Assembly (NCBI GenBank): GCA_021234155.1
Contig: JAJEKV010000078.1
Location: forward strand, 62,001-126,000
Length of the DNA: 64,000 nucleotides
Reading direction: 5' to 3'
Origin: Isoetes taiwanensis
Lineage: Eukaryota > Streptophyta > Lycopodiopsida > Isoetales > Isoetaceae
Shown one piece after another: positions 1 through 10,899 of the stretch. The position numbers and the translations under genes were made by a program. The notes under the pieces were generated by a model, which did not search any database, was not told where the DNA came from, and was given only the letters and a program-made list of their open reading frames with translations. Positions within the stretch are counted from its first letter, which is position 1; every line of letters starts with the position of its first letter.

Positions 1-1490
1 AAGATAAAGACAAAGCGTGAGTTAAAAACAGCCAACTTGAAAGGAGCCGCAAGGATTTGGTGGAAGGGTTATGCAAAGGCACACGGCTTGGCGGGGATGC
101 TTGTAAGTTCAAGAAGTTTGCAAAAGCCTTCAAAAGCCACACGTCCCAAGGGAACATAAGTCCGGCATGATGCGCAAGGTTTACTGTGGTTAGGCAAGGC
201 AACAACCGGGCCCGTAAATATCTGAGGGAATTCATGAGGCTAAGGTCAGATGTGCGGGTTAGAGAGAAGCACGCAGTAGAAAAGCTATATTGAGGGGCTG
301 AATGAGGAGATCCATAAGCTTGTGAGGGCAATAAACCTAGGACAAGATCGTTTTTAATCCAAGGCTATAAGCTTGTGGGTCGGGACCTCAGTAATAAAGG
401 GGGCGTTAGTATTTCCAGGATAAAGGCAAGGCCACGAGGAAGCCATAGCCCCAGGGGCCGGTCCAGTCCGGCTAGAACCCCATATGGTGGGAACCAAGGC
501 AAACTGGCTAGGAGAAGAAGCGAGGTGTCCTTCAAGGACAAGCACGAGGGGTCAAACTACTCCAAAGCGGTCGCGATCCTTTTTGCGTGCAATGCCAAGG
601 AAAAAAGAGGTGAATGCATAGAAAAGCAATCGTAGCGAGGTGCTTCCAGCCAAAGCCATAGGGACGAAACCGCCTCTACGCCATGAGTGCGGCTCTAAGC
701 GGAGTTGGGAGAGTGGGATGCTTTGTCCGACGACGACGGCGAAGAGGCCCGCGACTACATTCAGGGTGAGTGTCATATCTTTGCCGCAATAGATACGCAG
801 CAAGCGTAGAGCCGGTATAAGGTAATTTCCACGGTAGGGAAGGCCAAGGCCAAGTCCTTCATAGTCTTGATAGACTCGAGGGAAAACCATAACTTTGCAT
901 CCCCAGAATGGTTCAAATGTTGAAGTTGAAGCCGCTTAAAGTCAAAGCCAAGACCCGTTGTCTTAGCAGGAGTGGTGCGATAAGGCGGGGGCGGGCAAGA
1001 GAATTAACCGACATCGACTTGCGAGGGGATTAATATATTCGGATGGGAGCAAGAAGTAATGGGCATTGGCAAGTGCGACTTGATCATAGGAATGGAGTAC
1101 CTTGGGCCCAGCGGGGGCCATTATCGCATCTGTGGAAGCGAGAAATGACCTTCCCAACGCCTCGCCCGGCAAGATCATTGAGATAAGGTAGGAAGTTGTC
1201 CCCCATCATGCGGTGTATGTCTTCCAGCGGTACGTTTCAAGTGCATCAAGAGTGAGCGGGTGGCATACATCTTCAAGCTTGAGATTACGAGCCCCCGATA
1301 GGAAGGAAGCAAAGAAGACAAGGTGCTCCGGCAAGTTGCGAAGCAAGTAGCTAAGCTGATCAAGGAATTCCATGATCTCTTTCGAGGATGAGATCAGCGG
1401 CTCCCCTCCATGTGGGGGAGTTGAGTGCGAGATTGCTTTCGGGGCAGGGAACAAAACCAGCGAGCAAGGCTCCATATAGAATGACAACGA
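1..1490 (+). pseudogene. Ty3 chromovirus 1: gag and protease remnant
   Basis: This stretch lies directly upstream of a recognisable reverse transcriptase and is read in the same direction. Short in-phase pieces look like gag C-terminal text (a segment reading EGLNEEIHKLVRA near 290-340, then Arg/Ser-rich residues near 420-520). Near 1070-1110 a retropepsin-like end can be read (CDLIIGMEYLG, like the hydrophobic-DxxxGMDWL strand of Ty3 proteases). No frame stays open for long and many stops are present, so it is a remnant. The N-terminal part and the 5' LTR lie outside the window. The gag assignment rests mainly on position; the protease call is slightly better. Confidence 0.45.
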
Positions 1491-1493
1491 GAA

Positions 1494-2200
1494 TTGTCGG
1501 AGCTAAAGAACCGGTTACAAGAGCTGCTTGACCTAGGTTTTATTAGACCTAGTGTTTGCGCCATTCGGGCGCCCATTCTCTTTGTTAAGAAGAAGGATGG
1601 TAGTCTAAGGATGTGCATAGACTATAGGCAGTTGAACAAGCACACCATTAAGAACAAATATGCGCTTCCAAGGAAGGGCGACTTGATGGATCAGCTTCAA
1701 GGTGCAAAGATCTTCTCCAAAATCGACTTAAGGTCGGGGTTATCATCAGATCGGGATAAAGGAAGAAGATATTCATAAGGCCGCCTTCAGCAGCGGTATG
1801 GGCATTATGAGTTCACGGTAATGCCTTTTAAAACTTATCAAATGCCCCATAGCGTTCATGAGGCTCATGAGCGATATCTTGGGAGTTCTGGACACCTTCG
1901 TGATTGTTTTCTTTGATGACATTTTGGTGTATAGCAGATCCTTGAAGAGCACGTACAACACTTGAGAAGAGTGCTAGAGAAGTTGAAGAGGCAGCACCGG
2001 TTATGCAGCCAAGTTGGCCAGTGCCACTTTACCTTGAAAAGAAGGTGGAATATCTTGGTCATGTGATCTCGCGTAAGGCATCTCCAACGGAGGACGCCAA
2101 GATTGAAGCGATTGATTCGTGCTTGGCGCCGAAGAATGTGCATGAAGTCGGTTTCCTTGGCCTAGCGGTACTACAGGAAGTTAAGTAAGAATCCCGGTTA
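1494..2200 (+). pseudogene. Ty3 chromovirus 1: reverse transcriptase remnant
   Basis: From 1494 one frame is open for 94 codons and contains the RT fingers signature: [23 protein letters not shown], then [17 protein letters not shown] and KIDLRSG. After a frameshift near 1740 the palm follows in other frames, with [13 protein letters not shown] and the catalytic FFDDILVYS at about 1905-1935. Near 2050 a piece reads YLGHVIS. This order is the standard Ty3/gypsy RT. At least two frameshifts and several stops make it non-functional. It is closely related to the pol copy at 7343-8923. Confidence 0.9.
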
Positions 2201-2790
2201 AGATAGCAGCCCCGCCGGACTTCTGATGGTGAGCGAGAAAAGTGAAAAGATTGGGCGAGAACATTGGTACAAGAAAGCCCAAGCGAGGTTTGAATTGTTG
2301 AAGGAAGCTTTAACAAGCCACCCCTATGTCCTAACCGGGACCGGGAAAAAGATAAGCTTGTAGCAAATCGACGTAGTAAAGATAGCTCTGCGTGCGGTGC
2401 TTATGCAAGAAGAAGCGTGTGGTAGCGTATGATTCCGAGGAAGATGAGCAGCCCAGAGGCAGCCTACCCCCGCACACGATCAGGAATTGCTTGCAGTTGT
2501 CGGGGGCATTAAGAATATGGAGGCACTACCTTTTGGGAAGGAAGTTCCGGTTGGATACAGACCACCACGAGCCTCCAATATGTATTCAACATAAACCACA
2601 CCTCAACTTTAGAGAGGCGAGAAGGTGGATGGAGTTCCTTGAAGAATGCGACTTTGATATAGTCTACAAGCCGCGGGAAGCTCAATGTGGTAGCGGATGC
2701 GCTTTCAAGGCATCCCGACAACTAGAGTGCATTGCAGCGCCAATTTCGGCGATATATCCCGATTTTTGGTAAGAGGATTGAAGAGTCCTT
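2200..2790 (+). pseudogene. Ty3 chromovirus 1: RNase H remnant
   Basis: Follows the RT. Recognisable pieces are VVAYDS, an [14 protein letters not shown] segment around 2505-2550, LDTDH at about 2553-2567, and [18 protein letters not shown] near 2617-2675. Together these match the Ty3 RNase H between the tether and the integrase. Frames shift several times and the catalytic neighbourhood is damaged. The same domain is intact at 7980-8350 in the second element, which served as the reading guide. Confidence 0.85.
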
Positions 2791-4240
2791 GCCAGCGGAT
2801 GTGGATTTCGGGAAGTATGGGCAAGCCTTTCTAAGGAAGCTAGAACAGATAAAGAGCGGGAGGCCTTCAAGCATTATAAGAAGGAAGGAAACACTGTTAT
2901 ACCATAAGAACAAGTTTATGCGTGCCGAATCATCAGGTGTAAGGAAGTTGATCCTCCACGACACGCAACGGCCCAATAGGCTGGCCATGCGGGATTCATG
3001 AAAACATATTTCAAAGTGCAAAGCGGCTATTATTGGCGAGGAATGAAGAAGCAAATAGCTTCGCTACATCAAGGAATGTCGGCTATGCCCGGTGAGGCGG
3101 GGCGGGCGACTTGAATCGAGGGGGCATTAGAGCCATTAGCGGTGCCAAGCGCTAAGTGGGAGGTAATCGGCATGGACTTCATCCGCGGGACTCCAAAAGG
3201 ACATCAAGAGGGAAGGATGCCTTGATGGTAGTGGTCGACAAGTTGTCTAAGATGGCACATTTTGTGCCTTGCAGGACCACAGATACAGCTATGGATACAG
3301 CAAAGCTCTTCACCAAAGAGATCTTGAGGCTTCATGGCATGCCAAGGGAGATCATCTCAAACGGGGATCCAGTTCATGGCGCCTTTTGGCAAGACCTCTT
3401 TGCGACAATCGGGCGAAGCTATCCATGAGCGCGGCATATCATCCTCGAGGCGGATGGCGAGGCGAGCGGACCAGCGAGGATTTTAGAGGACATGCTACGA
3501 AACTATGTGCGGAATAAGCAAAGTATGTGGGAAGAATTTATTCACTTGGTGGGTTTGCATACAATAGCACCGGGAATCATCCCAAATGTGGCGTTTATGA
3601 TCAATTACACTTCTCGGTGCCTAACTCCGGACACTTGGCACAACCCCGTGTCAAAAGTGGAAGTTTCGCAGCAGATGTTGGCGGATATGCAGCAGCTTGT
3701 GGAAGAAGTTCGAGGTTATCTGCTAGCAGCAAGAAGTCGTCAGAAGAGTATCGCCGACAAGCATCGAACAGTAAGAGAGTTCAAAGTTGGAGATGATGTT
3801 TGGCTCAAGATCAAGGTGAAGCAGGCGAAGCTCAGGATCGGCAATTGCAAGAAGCTTGCTCCAAGGTGGGCTGGACCTTTCAGAATAGTCAAGAGAGTAG
3901 GTAATCAATCCTACAAGCTAGATTTGCCAGCACACCTAAAGATTCATAAGGTCTTCCACGTGAGTTTGTTGAAGAAGCATACTCCAAATCCAGACGAAGT
4001 CTTGGATTCGCCAACGTTGTTGGAAATGACGGAGGAGCAGCTGGAGATAGTTCCAGAATTGATTCTTGATAAAGCTTTCAAGAAAACGAGGAGATCAGAA
4101 TTCCTCCAGTATTTGGTCAAGTGGAAACACTTACGATTGGAAGAGCGGCGTGGGTACTTAAGAAAGATTTAGTAAAGCAGTATCCGCAGTTTATGGAGCA
4201 ATGGGACGGCAAGGTCATCTCCGAAGAAATCGGCTCAGGC
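2790..4240 (+). pseudogene. Ty3 chromovirus 1: integrase and chromodomain remnant
   Basis: The DDE core is readable in pieces: WEVIGMDFI (first Asp) near 3160, [19 protein letters not shown] near 3216-3275, and LHGMPREIIS near 3330. There the second catalytic Asp context (SDRDSKF in the sister copy) is mutated. From 3492 a 226-codon open frame carries the C-terminal domain: VREFKVGDDVWLKIK, the GPFRI motif and HKVFHVSLLKKH. It ends in QYLVKWKHL, the start of a chromodomain; the rest (WVLKKDLVKQYPQFMEQWDG) follows in another frame at 4150-4210. The chromodomain places it among chromoviruses, whose chromodomain tethers integrase to chromatin. Frameshifts near 3430 and 4140 break it. Confidence 0.9.
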
Positions 4241-5130
4241 ATGTCGATTTGTGTAGGTTAATTCTTGTATAGTAAGATTAATCGCATGCAACCTAATGCT
4301 TAGTATGGGTCGCATGCGTTATTTACGATGATGGGACCACTACGGTGATCTCTAGGGGGTGGTGTAATGTCAATGTAGGCATGACCGGCGTTTTCGCTTG
4401 GGAGAGTGGAAGGTAGATTAGAAAGTCTACTTACGTCCCCACGGAAGTAGAGCGACCTCCGAGAAGAAAGGAGGTCATGAAGGAATGCATTGATAGGGGG
4501 AAAGCACCTTTAGCCCCATATATGCTTTGATAGGAGGAATCTATCCCAGCCCCCCCACGAGAAGGATATCCTCCATTTGGGGCAACTAGAGGTGTAGGCA
4601 TGGCGACATATAGGCATATAGGGCGTATTTGTCTCGCGCCATAATGGAAGATTCACCCTCTTCCTCTGCAGGAGATTAGCCATGCATCCATGTAGATAGG
4701 TGGGGTGGTCACCATATAACCAAAAATTTTATTTAATAATTAAATGGTACTAGCGTAGTGTCGACTCAAGAGCCGATTAGCGCTCGGAGCGCAAGGAGAG
4801 TCGGACTATGAAGACTTGCAACACAAATTTTGTTGGAATGTGTTGCAAGGAATGAAGAGTACCTCGGACGTTAATTCTAAATTTTGATGAACTTAATTGT
4901 AATGTTAAGTGAATCTTGGAGTAATCTGTTAGTAATGTTGTGAATTGATAAGTTATGGTATAATACAACAATGTGATAATGTCACGAAAATATTACCTTA
5001 AGGTAATCGTAATAAATGTGTAAGTATTATAGTAGTATATCGTATGCATCAGGTTGATTGCAGGTTAGGAAGATTCCAAGGTGGGGAGAACCACGATGCT
5101 GCGGACAGCATCATTTCAAGGTGGGGAGAA
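4241..5130 (+). other. 3' untranslated region and polypurine tract of chromovirus 1
   Basis: About 0.9 kb without a convincing gene lies between the chromodomain end and the LTR, as in the second element at 14604-15467. It contains a CGATGATGGGACC motif near 4327, the motif repeated four times in the second element's 3' region. The polypurine tract CAAGGTGGGGAGAA (5117-5130) directly precedes the LTR, as expected for plus-strand priming. Confidence 0.7.
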
Positions 5131-6690
5131 TGTGACGTTCCAAAGATAGTATACGCCCCGGGGCGTATAACCGTCATCGCCTGCCACGCCGCGTACCGCC
5201 CACTCCGGTGGCGTATGCGCTGGCGTGCAGCCGGGTGAGTAGCCCTGGGGGGCAACTTCTGAGAAATATGTGCAACCATTAATGTGCACATTTTCCAATG
5301 TACACATTAATGTGGGCACACATTTCCAAGTGGACACTTCATGCCAAGTGGGCCACACCCATAGGTGCAATTAATGTGCACATTTCCCAATGTACACATT
5401 AATGTGGGCACACATTTCCATGTGTGCACATTTGGCCACCTAGCCCTTAAAGGCAAGTGGGCCCATGTTCCAATTATCCCACATGCCAAAAAGGGATAAT
5501 TGGAAACCCCCCAACTCCCCTTGTCTATATAGGGTAGGAAACCCTAACTAGCCCAATTTTCGATTTTAGGGCTTCAGGACTCTGTTTTGGCTGCCTCAAC
5601 CGCATCCCAGACTCGGACTAGGAGAGTTGCATCCTTAGTTTCTCTAGATTGGCGTTTTGCCCGGGATGGTCGAGCTCAGGTCAGGGGGAGCCTCTCAAGG
5701 ATCAGGTATTTGGCCAATTAGATAGTCTAAACCCTATTTTAGTCATTGAATCAGTAGGTTTAGCCTATTAGATTGGCCATTCAGATCTCTAGATAGCAGA
5801 TTCTAACTAAAGAACCTAACTCTATGTTGTAGGTTAGATCTTGTTCTTTAGTTCTTCTGTGATGTATATGGATGATGTATCTCTATGAACTCCTTGTATT
5901 GGGAAGGGGGGTAGAGACCTAAAGCTTTGTAGTTGATGCTCCTAGAGTAGCCCTCTAGCACACCGTAGATTCGCCTGGTTGCGCACAAGAGCCACACCGG
6001 ATGTGGGTGAAGGGGCCGACCGCGAGAAGGAGGGTTCATGTCCCCACTCATGAACCATCCCTCCGGGGTGTGTAAAGCCTACCGGGGATCATTGTGACTA
6101 GGTCCAATGGCTTGCCACCAAGGTGGGCAAGGCATGGGCTCACACCGTGAAGTGGTGTTCACTTTCCCTGGGTTCGGTCACACGGCAGCTGGCCCTCCTA
6201 GTCACCTTGAGTCAAAGCCAGATCTCGAGGGAGTGATCCCCACCGCCCCATCGAATCGGGAGGATGAGCCCAGCCCCTCTTGGCTATGCATCCCGCTGGC
6301 CAGGTCCCTGTCCCTCGACACTTTTCAGACCACTCCGCAAAGTGCGCCGCAGGAGAGGGGCGGATGGAGTGGACAACCCTAAGCTATGTTCATATGCCGC
6401 CCAAATCCATTGCCATGAATTACGCCCCGCAATGAACTCGAGACCTGCCGCCGCCATCCCTTGAGTCCGACCCTTGGGCAGGATTCCCTATGTGATGCTG
6501 GATCTTTGTCTATGCAGATAGGTGGGAGGACCATCCCCGTGATGGTCATATGATATTGATGTATGTGCTACCGGGACATGTATGTTTACGCTCCGCAGCC
6601 TAGGTAGGCCCCCGAGGGAGACGGGGGCAATGACCCTTCCACTCTTCCCAATCGAACCCGCCACGCTGCAAAGGTGTTAGTGTGGAGGGC
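5131..6690 (+). mobile_element. 3' LTR of chromovirus 1 (right end approximate)
   Basis: Starts TGTGACGTTCCA right after the polypurine tract. The same first 12 bases start the other LTR at 15468. Shared landmarks with that LTR are the TTGTATTGGGAAGG.GGTAGAGACCTA stretch (5896 versus 16152), TGCTCCTAGAGTAG, and GGGGCGGATGGAGTGG (6358 versus 16690). A TATA-like CTATATAGG lies at 5524. The two LTRs are strongly diverged in their first 400 bp, so they are relatives and not a pair from one insertion. The right end fades near 6690, before an RNase H fragment. Confidence 0.75.
5276..5432 (+). repeat. Direct repeat of AATGTGCACATT units inside the LTR
   Basis: A block of about 48 bp (AATGTGCACATT, then CCAATGTACACATTAATG, then GGGCACACATTTCCA) occurs at about 5279-5328 and again at 5378-5422. 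Each block contains the palindrome GTGCAC and near-palindromic ATGTACACAT. It lies upstream of the TATA-like site, in the U3-type part of the LTR, so enhancer-like function is possible but unproven. Confidence 0.7.
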
Positions 6691-6778
6691 CCCGTGATTA
6701 GCATGGAGCTGGTATGGGGGATGAACTCGCTTGTGTACTCGGTGGAGTGCAACCAGATACCACAGTAGGGGGACGCCA

Positions 6779-6839
6779 CAGAGGTGGATGGAATTCTAGA
6801 GGAGTGCGACTTCGGTGATTGCTTATAAAGCGGGTAAGT
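6779..6839 (+). pseudogene. Isolated Ty3 RNase H fragment
   Basis: About 55 bp reads RGGWMEF, a stop, then an EECDF-like segment and YKAG, matching the [17 protein letters not shown] part of the neighbouring RNase H domains. It is cut off just before the CACTACTACG sequence at 6840. It suggests that a further Ty3 copy was broken here by the following insertion. Too short to say more. Confidence 0.5.
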
Positions 6840-7341
6840 CACTACTACGTATCCGCTATTAATGACGCCGTTAGTGACGCCACATCGACGCAATAGAGAC
6901 GCCGTATTATCGCATGAAGACGCCTTGCAAATGTTGCACCGGACGTTGCAAATGACGCCGCCTAGGATTCGCCGCGCAAGGCACGCCACGCCGCAAGTGA
7001 AACGTGTTTTGGCGACGCCCCGACGTCGCCAGTAGCGTTGTTAATACGCCGCCACGACGTTCTAATCTCGCTATCTTTACGCCACCCATGAAACGTTGTT
7101 TTCGACGTATGCGTGCAACATGTTTGCAACGTCCGTGACGTAATTGTAACGTCCTCCACACGTCGTCATAACGTTCTTATATCGTTGCTTACACGTCGCA
7201 TCGTAGACGTTGTTTACGACGTATTTGACAACGTGTCTGCAACGTACAAGGCGTCGGTATAACGTCCTTCATACGTCGTTCCAACGTTGTTATCTCGTTG
7301 CTTGCACGTCGCAAATGAAACGTTTGTTACACACGTTACCA
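6840..7341 (+). mobile_element. CACTA-like terminus with ACGT-rich subterminal repeats
   Basis: The block starts with CACTACTACG, like the termini of CACTA (En/Spm) transposons. It is then filled with short motifs: GACGCC in the first 200 bp, then GACGTC, AACGTT, ACGTCGT and CGTTGCTT. Units of roughly 115-130 bp can be followed (for example ATCGTTGCTTACACGTCGCA near 7180 and CTCGTTGCTTGCACGTCGCA near 7294). Subterminal arrays of short transposase-binding motifs are typical of CACTA ends. The matching TAGTG end is not seen; at 7342 the sequence changes abruptly to Ty3 RT. So this is one end only, or an unrelated tandem repeat. The interpretation is inference. Confidence 0.45.
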
Positions 7342-7342
7342 A

Positions 7343-8923
7343 TTACAAGAAGCAAAGGTATTCTCTAAAATTGATTTGAGGTCAGGGTACCACCAGATAA
7401 GAATAAAAGAAGAGGATATCCACAAGACCGCTTTTAGAACGCAGTATGGTCATTTTGAGTTTACAGTAATGCCCTTTGGATTGTCGAACGCTCCAGCAAC
7501 GTTTATGCACCTCATGAATGACATTTTCAGAGATTTCTTGGATGAGTTTGTTATTGTCTTCTTCGACGATATTCTAATCTACAGCAAGTCCATTGAGGAG
7601 CATTGTCAGCATCTGAGGAAAGTATTGGAAAAGTTGAGACGTCATCGGTTGTATGTGAAGCTATCCAAGTGCCACTTTGCAACAGGCCGAGTGGAATACT
7701 TGGGACATGTAATAACATCCGAGGGAATCTCCACAGATCCATCTAAGATAGAGGCAATAGTCGATTGGCCAGCCCTAAGGAATGTGGCAGAAGTAAGAAG
7801 CTTTCTCGGGTTGGCGGGATATTATAGAAAGTTCGTGAAGGACTTTGCGAAGTGGGCGTCCCCTTTGTCGGACCTCAGCAAGGCCAAGAAGATTAAGGAT
7901 TGGACTAGCCATTGGTTAGAGAAAGTCCAAGCTTCATTTGAGAAGCTTAAGGAGGCATTAACAACAGCGTCAGTGCTTGTTCTCCCGGATCCGAGCAAGG
8001 ATAAGTTGGTAGCAATGGATGCAAGCAAGATAGCAACAGGGGCAGTCTTGATGCAAGAAGGAAGGGTAGTCGCCTACGACTCCAAGACGATGAACGACGC
8101 CGAGCAACGCTACCCAACCCATGATCAGGAGCTGCTAGCCATTGTCAGGGCATTAAGGATATGGAGGCATTATTTGTTGGGAAGGACGTTTCAGTTAGAT
8201 ACTGATCACCAGAGCCTTCAGTATCTTTTCACCCAACCATTCCTCAACCTTAGGCAAAGGAGGTGGATGGAATTCCTTGAGGAGTATGATTTTGATATAG
8301 TGTATAAGCTCGGCAAGCTTAATATTGTGGCAGATGCTCTGTCTAGGAGACCATTTGAGATAAGAACACATTGTAATGCGATTTTCACTCTTTCGAGTGA
8401 GTTTGGTAAGAAGATCGAGGAGACCCTGCAATCAGATGGAGATTTCAAGGAGGTCTGGGAAAGTCTCTCCAGGGAGGCTAGAACAGATAAGGAACGAGAA
8501 GCCTTCAAGCATTATGAGAAGGAAGGCAACCTGCTGTATCACAAGCATAAGTTGTGTGTACCCGAGTCATCAGGGGTAAGGAAGTTAATTCTTCATGACA
8601 CACACAACAGCCCAATAGCAGGGCATGCCGGCTTCATGAAGACCTATTTCAAGATTCAAAGTAGTTACTTCTGGCCAGGAATGAAGAGGCAGATAGCTGC
8701 ATATAGTCGGGATTGCCAGTTATGTCAGCAGACCAAAGCGGAGCAACTTTGGATTCCAGGTGCTCTAGAGCCATTGGGGGTGCCAAATGCGAAGTGGGAG
8801 GTCATAAGCATGGATTTCATCACAGGACTCCCTAGAACTCTTCGAGGCAAGGATGCATTGATGGTTGTCATAGACAAGTTATCTAAGATGGCACATTTTG
8901 TGCCTTGCAAGACTACTGACACC
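7343..8923 (+). pseudogene. Chromovirus 2 pol, part 1: RT palm, RNase H, integrase N-terminal half
   Basis: One frame is open for about 525 codons. It begins inside RT ([16 protein letters not shown]), so the fingers and all of gag and protease are missing. Visible are [17 protein letters not shown] (catalytic Asp pair, about 7561-7587), YLGHVI, the RNase H motifs [15 protein letters not shown] and [10 protein letters not shown], the integrase zinc finger (H..H then CQLCQQTK near 8710-8730) and the first catalytic Asp in [10 protein letters not shown] near 8805. The frame ends artificially at 8941, within a hAT element inserted at 8924. Compared with chromovirus 1 it has no internal stops, so it is much younger. 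Confidence 0.92.
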
Positions 8924-9458
8924 CAGGGAATAAATTACTAATCGCGTATTTCTTATTAGCCAGAATGACTTTAGCTAAACTTGCTCTATATTAATCCCAA
9001 AACTTTCTGTGGTTTTGCTAAACTCTATATATTTTTCCTCTCATACTGTCTAGCCAAATTACTATACTTTTTTTCAATTGTTTTCACTTATTTTAGTCAT
9101 TTATTTGTGAAAACATTCTAAAATAATGCTAATTAGCAAAATCTATGTCTCAAATTAATTTATAATGCTAGAAACTAAACTACTAATCATCTATTTCTTA
9201 TAAACTATAATGATATTAGCTAAACTAACCCAAAATCCATTCTAAAAGTTTCTATGGTTTAGCTAAACAATACAAAATTTCACTCTCGTACTTTCCAGCG
9301 TTTGGCTAAAGAGCTCCAGGATTGGTGCAATCCCGAAAAACGTTAAGCTAAAATTATTATTTTTTTCCCAATTTTTTCCATTTACTTTAGCCAATTTTTT
9401 TCGAAAATGTGCTAAAAAATCGCCAAATAGCTAAGTTTAGCCCTTAAATTATTCAATG
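8924..9458. mobile_element. Non-autonomous hAT element in integrase, 535 bp
   Basis: The integrase frame breaks at 8923 and resumes at 9467. The 8-bp sequence CTGACACC occurs on both sides (8916-8923 and 9459-9466), an exact 8-bp target duplication as hAT transposases make. The element starts CAGGGAATAAATTA and ends, in reverse complement, CATTGAATAATTTA, an imperfect TIR. Inside, two diverged copies of a ~250-bp segment can be aligned (TTTCTTA then TTTAGCTAAACT near 8949 and TTTCTTATAAACT near 9196). It is AT-rich and has no open frame, so it would depend on a transposase elsewhere. Confidence 0.88.
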
Positions 9459-9466
9459 CTGACACC

Positions 9467-10164
9467 GTATTAGATACTGCCAAGTTATTTGTAAGGGAGA
9501 TTTTTAGACTCCATGGCATGCCTCGGGAGATAATATCTGATAGAGATTCCAAGTTTATGAGTGCCTTTTGGCAGGATCTCTTTAGCACCATTCAGACGAA
9601 GCTCTCCATGAGCACGGCATATCATCCCCAAACAGATGGCCAAACGGAGAGGACGAATCGAATCATTGAAGACATGCTTCGAAGCTATGTGTGGAACAAG
9701 CAGTCCAAGTGGGATGAGTACATCCATTTGGTGGAATTCGCCTACAATAGTGCCAAACAGGAGTCATCTCAGATGTCTCCTTTTATGGTAAATTACGGGT
9801 ACCAGTGCCTAACCCGGATACATTGCACAATCGTCGGTCGGAAGGTTGAAGTATCCCGGCCAGATGTTAGGAGATATCGGTGGAGGAAGTAAGGGGTTAT
9901 TTATTGGCGTTAAAGAAGTCGGCGGGAAGAGTGTGGCCCGAGCGTGCATGACCGTAAGGGAGTTTAAGGTAGGCGATAGCGTCTGGCTGAAGATTAAGAT
10001 TAAACAAGCCAAACTTCGAATTGGGAGTTGCAAGAAGCTTGCCCCTAGGTGGGCTGGTCCGTTCAAGATTTTGGAGAGAGTGGGCTCCCAAGCCTACAAG
10101 TTGGATCTTCTGGCCCATCTCAAGGTTCACAAGGTCTTCCACGTAAGTTTATTAAAAAGGCACA
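9467..10164 (+). pseudogene. Chromovirus 2 pol, part 2: integrase core and C-terminal domain
   Basis: Continues the integrase after the hAT insertion: LHGMPREIISDRDSKF (second catalytic Asp in the second D of SDRDSKF), then STAYHPQTDGQTERTNR, which holds the catalytic Glu. A frameshifted stretch lies at about 9830-9950. Beyond it are VREFKVGDSVWLKIK and HKVFHVSLLKRH. The coding sequence stops at 10164, where a second transposon interrupts it; the matching continuation is at 14334. Apart from the two insertions and the frameshift the integrase is well kept. Confidence 0.9.
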
Positions 10165-10189
10165 AAGTCGTATTTAATTAAAGTGGGAC

Positions 10190-10880
10190 TCATTCCATTC
10201 CCACTTTTTTTCGGAACCCTGTTATTTTACACAAAAAGGAGCACCCCGACCCGAAAACTGTCCATAATTCGAATTTTTGTCTGTTAGTGTGCATCCAAGC
10301 TTTCTTCCAGTTTTCTTGGATAGCGAGTCGCGAACAAGAACAATGCAACTCAAACATAGGAATTTCATTACAGATTGAAACTAAAGTTCTAGTTAAAAAA
10401 GATTCTTAGTTGAACATTTTGGCTCTATTTTCTTAGGTGGGTAGACAAGAGATCATAAATTAAAATTAAGCAAATTGTTTACTTAATCACCAAAAAATAC
10501 TAGTTTTGAGATACCTTATATTTATAAATGGGCTCATTACAATATATATGACAGTGGGTGAAGAGACCATAGTGGTCGTATGGGCACAATGATAACACCA
10601 TCTTCACACATGAACCACCTAGTGCAAAGGGCGCGTGGAGCTCTCTCCAAGTCACGGAGCAACTTACAGACGATAGAAATTTGTATGAGGAGTTCCTTCA
10701 TGGGTCACGTGCTTGTATGTCCAATTGATGTCACCACCCTCTTCTCGGCACCTTTCTTCAATGAATCGGGCTTTTCATTGCTCCCAAGCATGTACTATCT
10801 GGTCGAGATAAGGACTGCAAAAGACAAAATCAAGTTAGTCAAGTGATGCTACAGGCAAAAAAAATAAAATAAAACACAGT
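10190..10880. other. Internal DNA of the 4.17-kb element without a clear gene
   Basis: Holds AT-rich unique sequence and an 88-codon frame at 10580-10846 on the plus strand (starting MGTMITPSSHM). That frame has no recognisable domain and no clear promoter; I would not call it a gene. Subterminal pieces near 10265 (CATAATTCGAATTTTTGTC) and near 14290 (AAAATTCGAGATTTGTC) resemble each other in the same orientation. Confidence 0.4.
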
Positions 10881-10899
10881 TCTTAGGGCCATTTTGGAA

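Noticed and set aside
375-635. 86-aa Arg/Ser-rich protein as a host gene
   Set aside because: It lies in phase with gag-like debris upstream of Ty3 RT.
8195-8922. Minus-strand frames opposite the Ty3 pol
   Set aside because: Shadow frames of an intact plus-strand RNase H and integrase.
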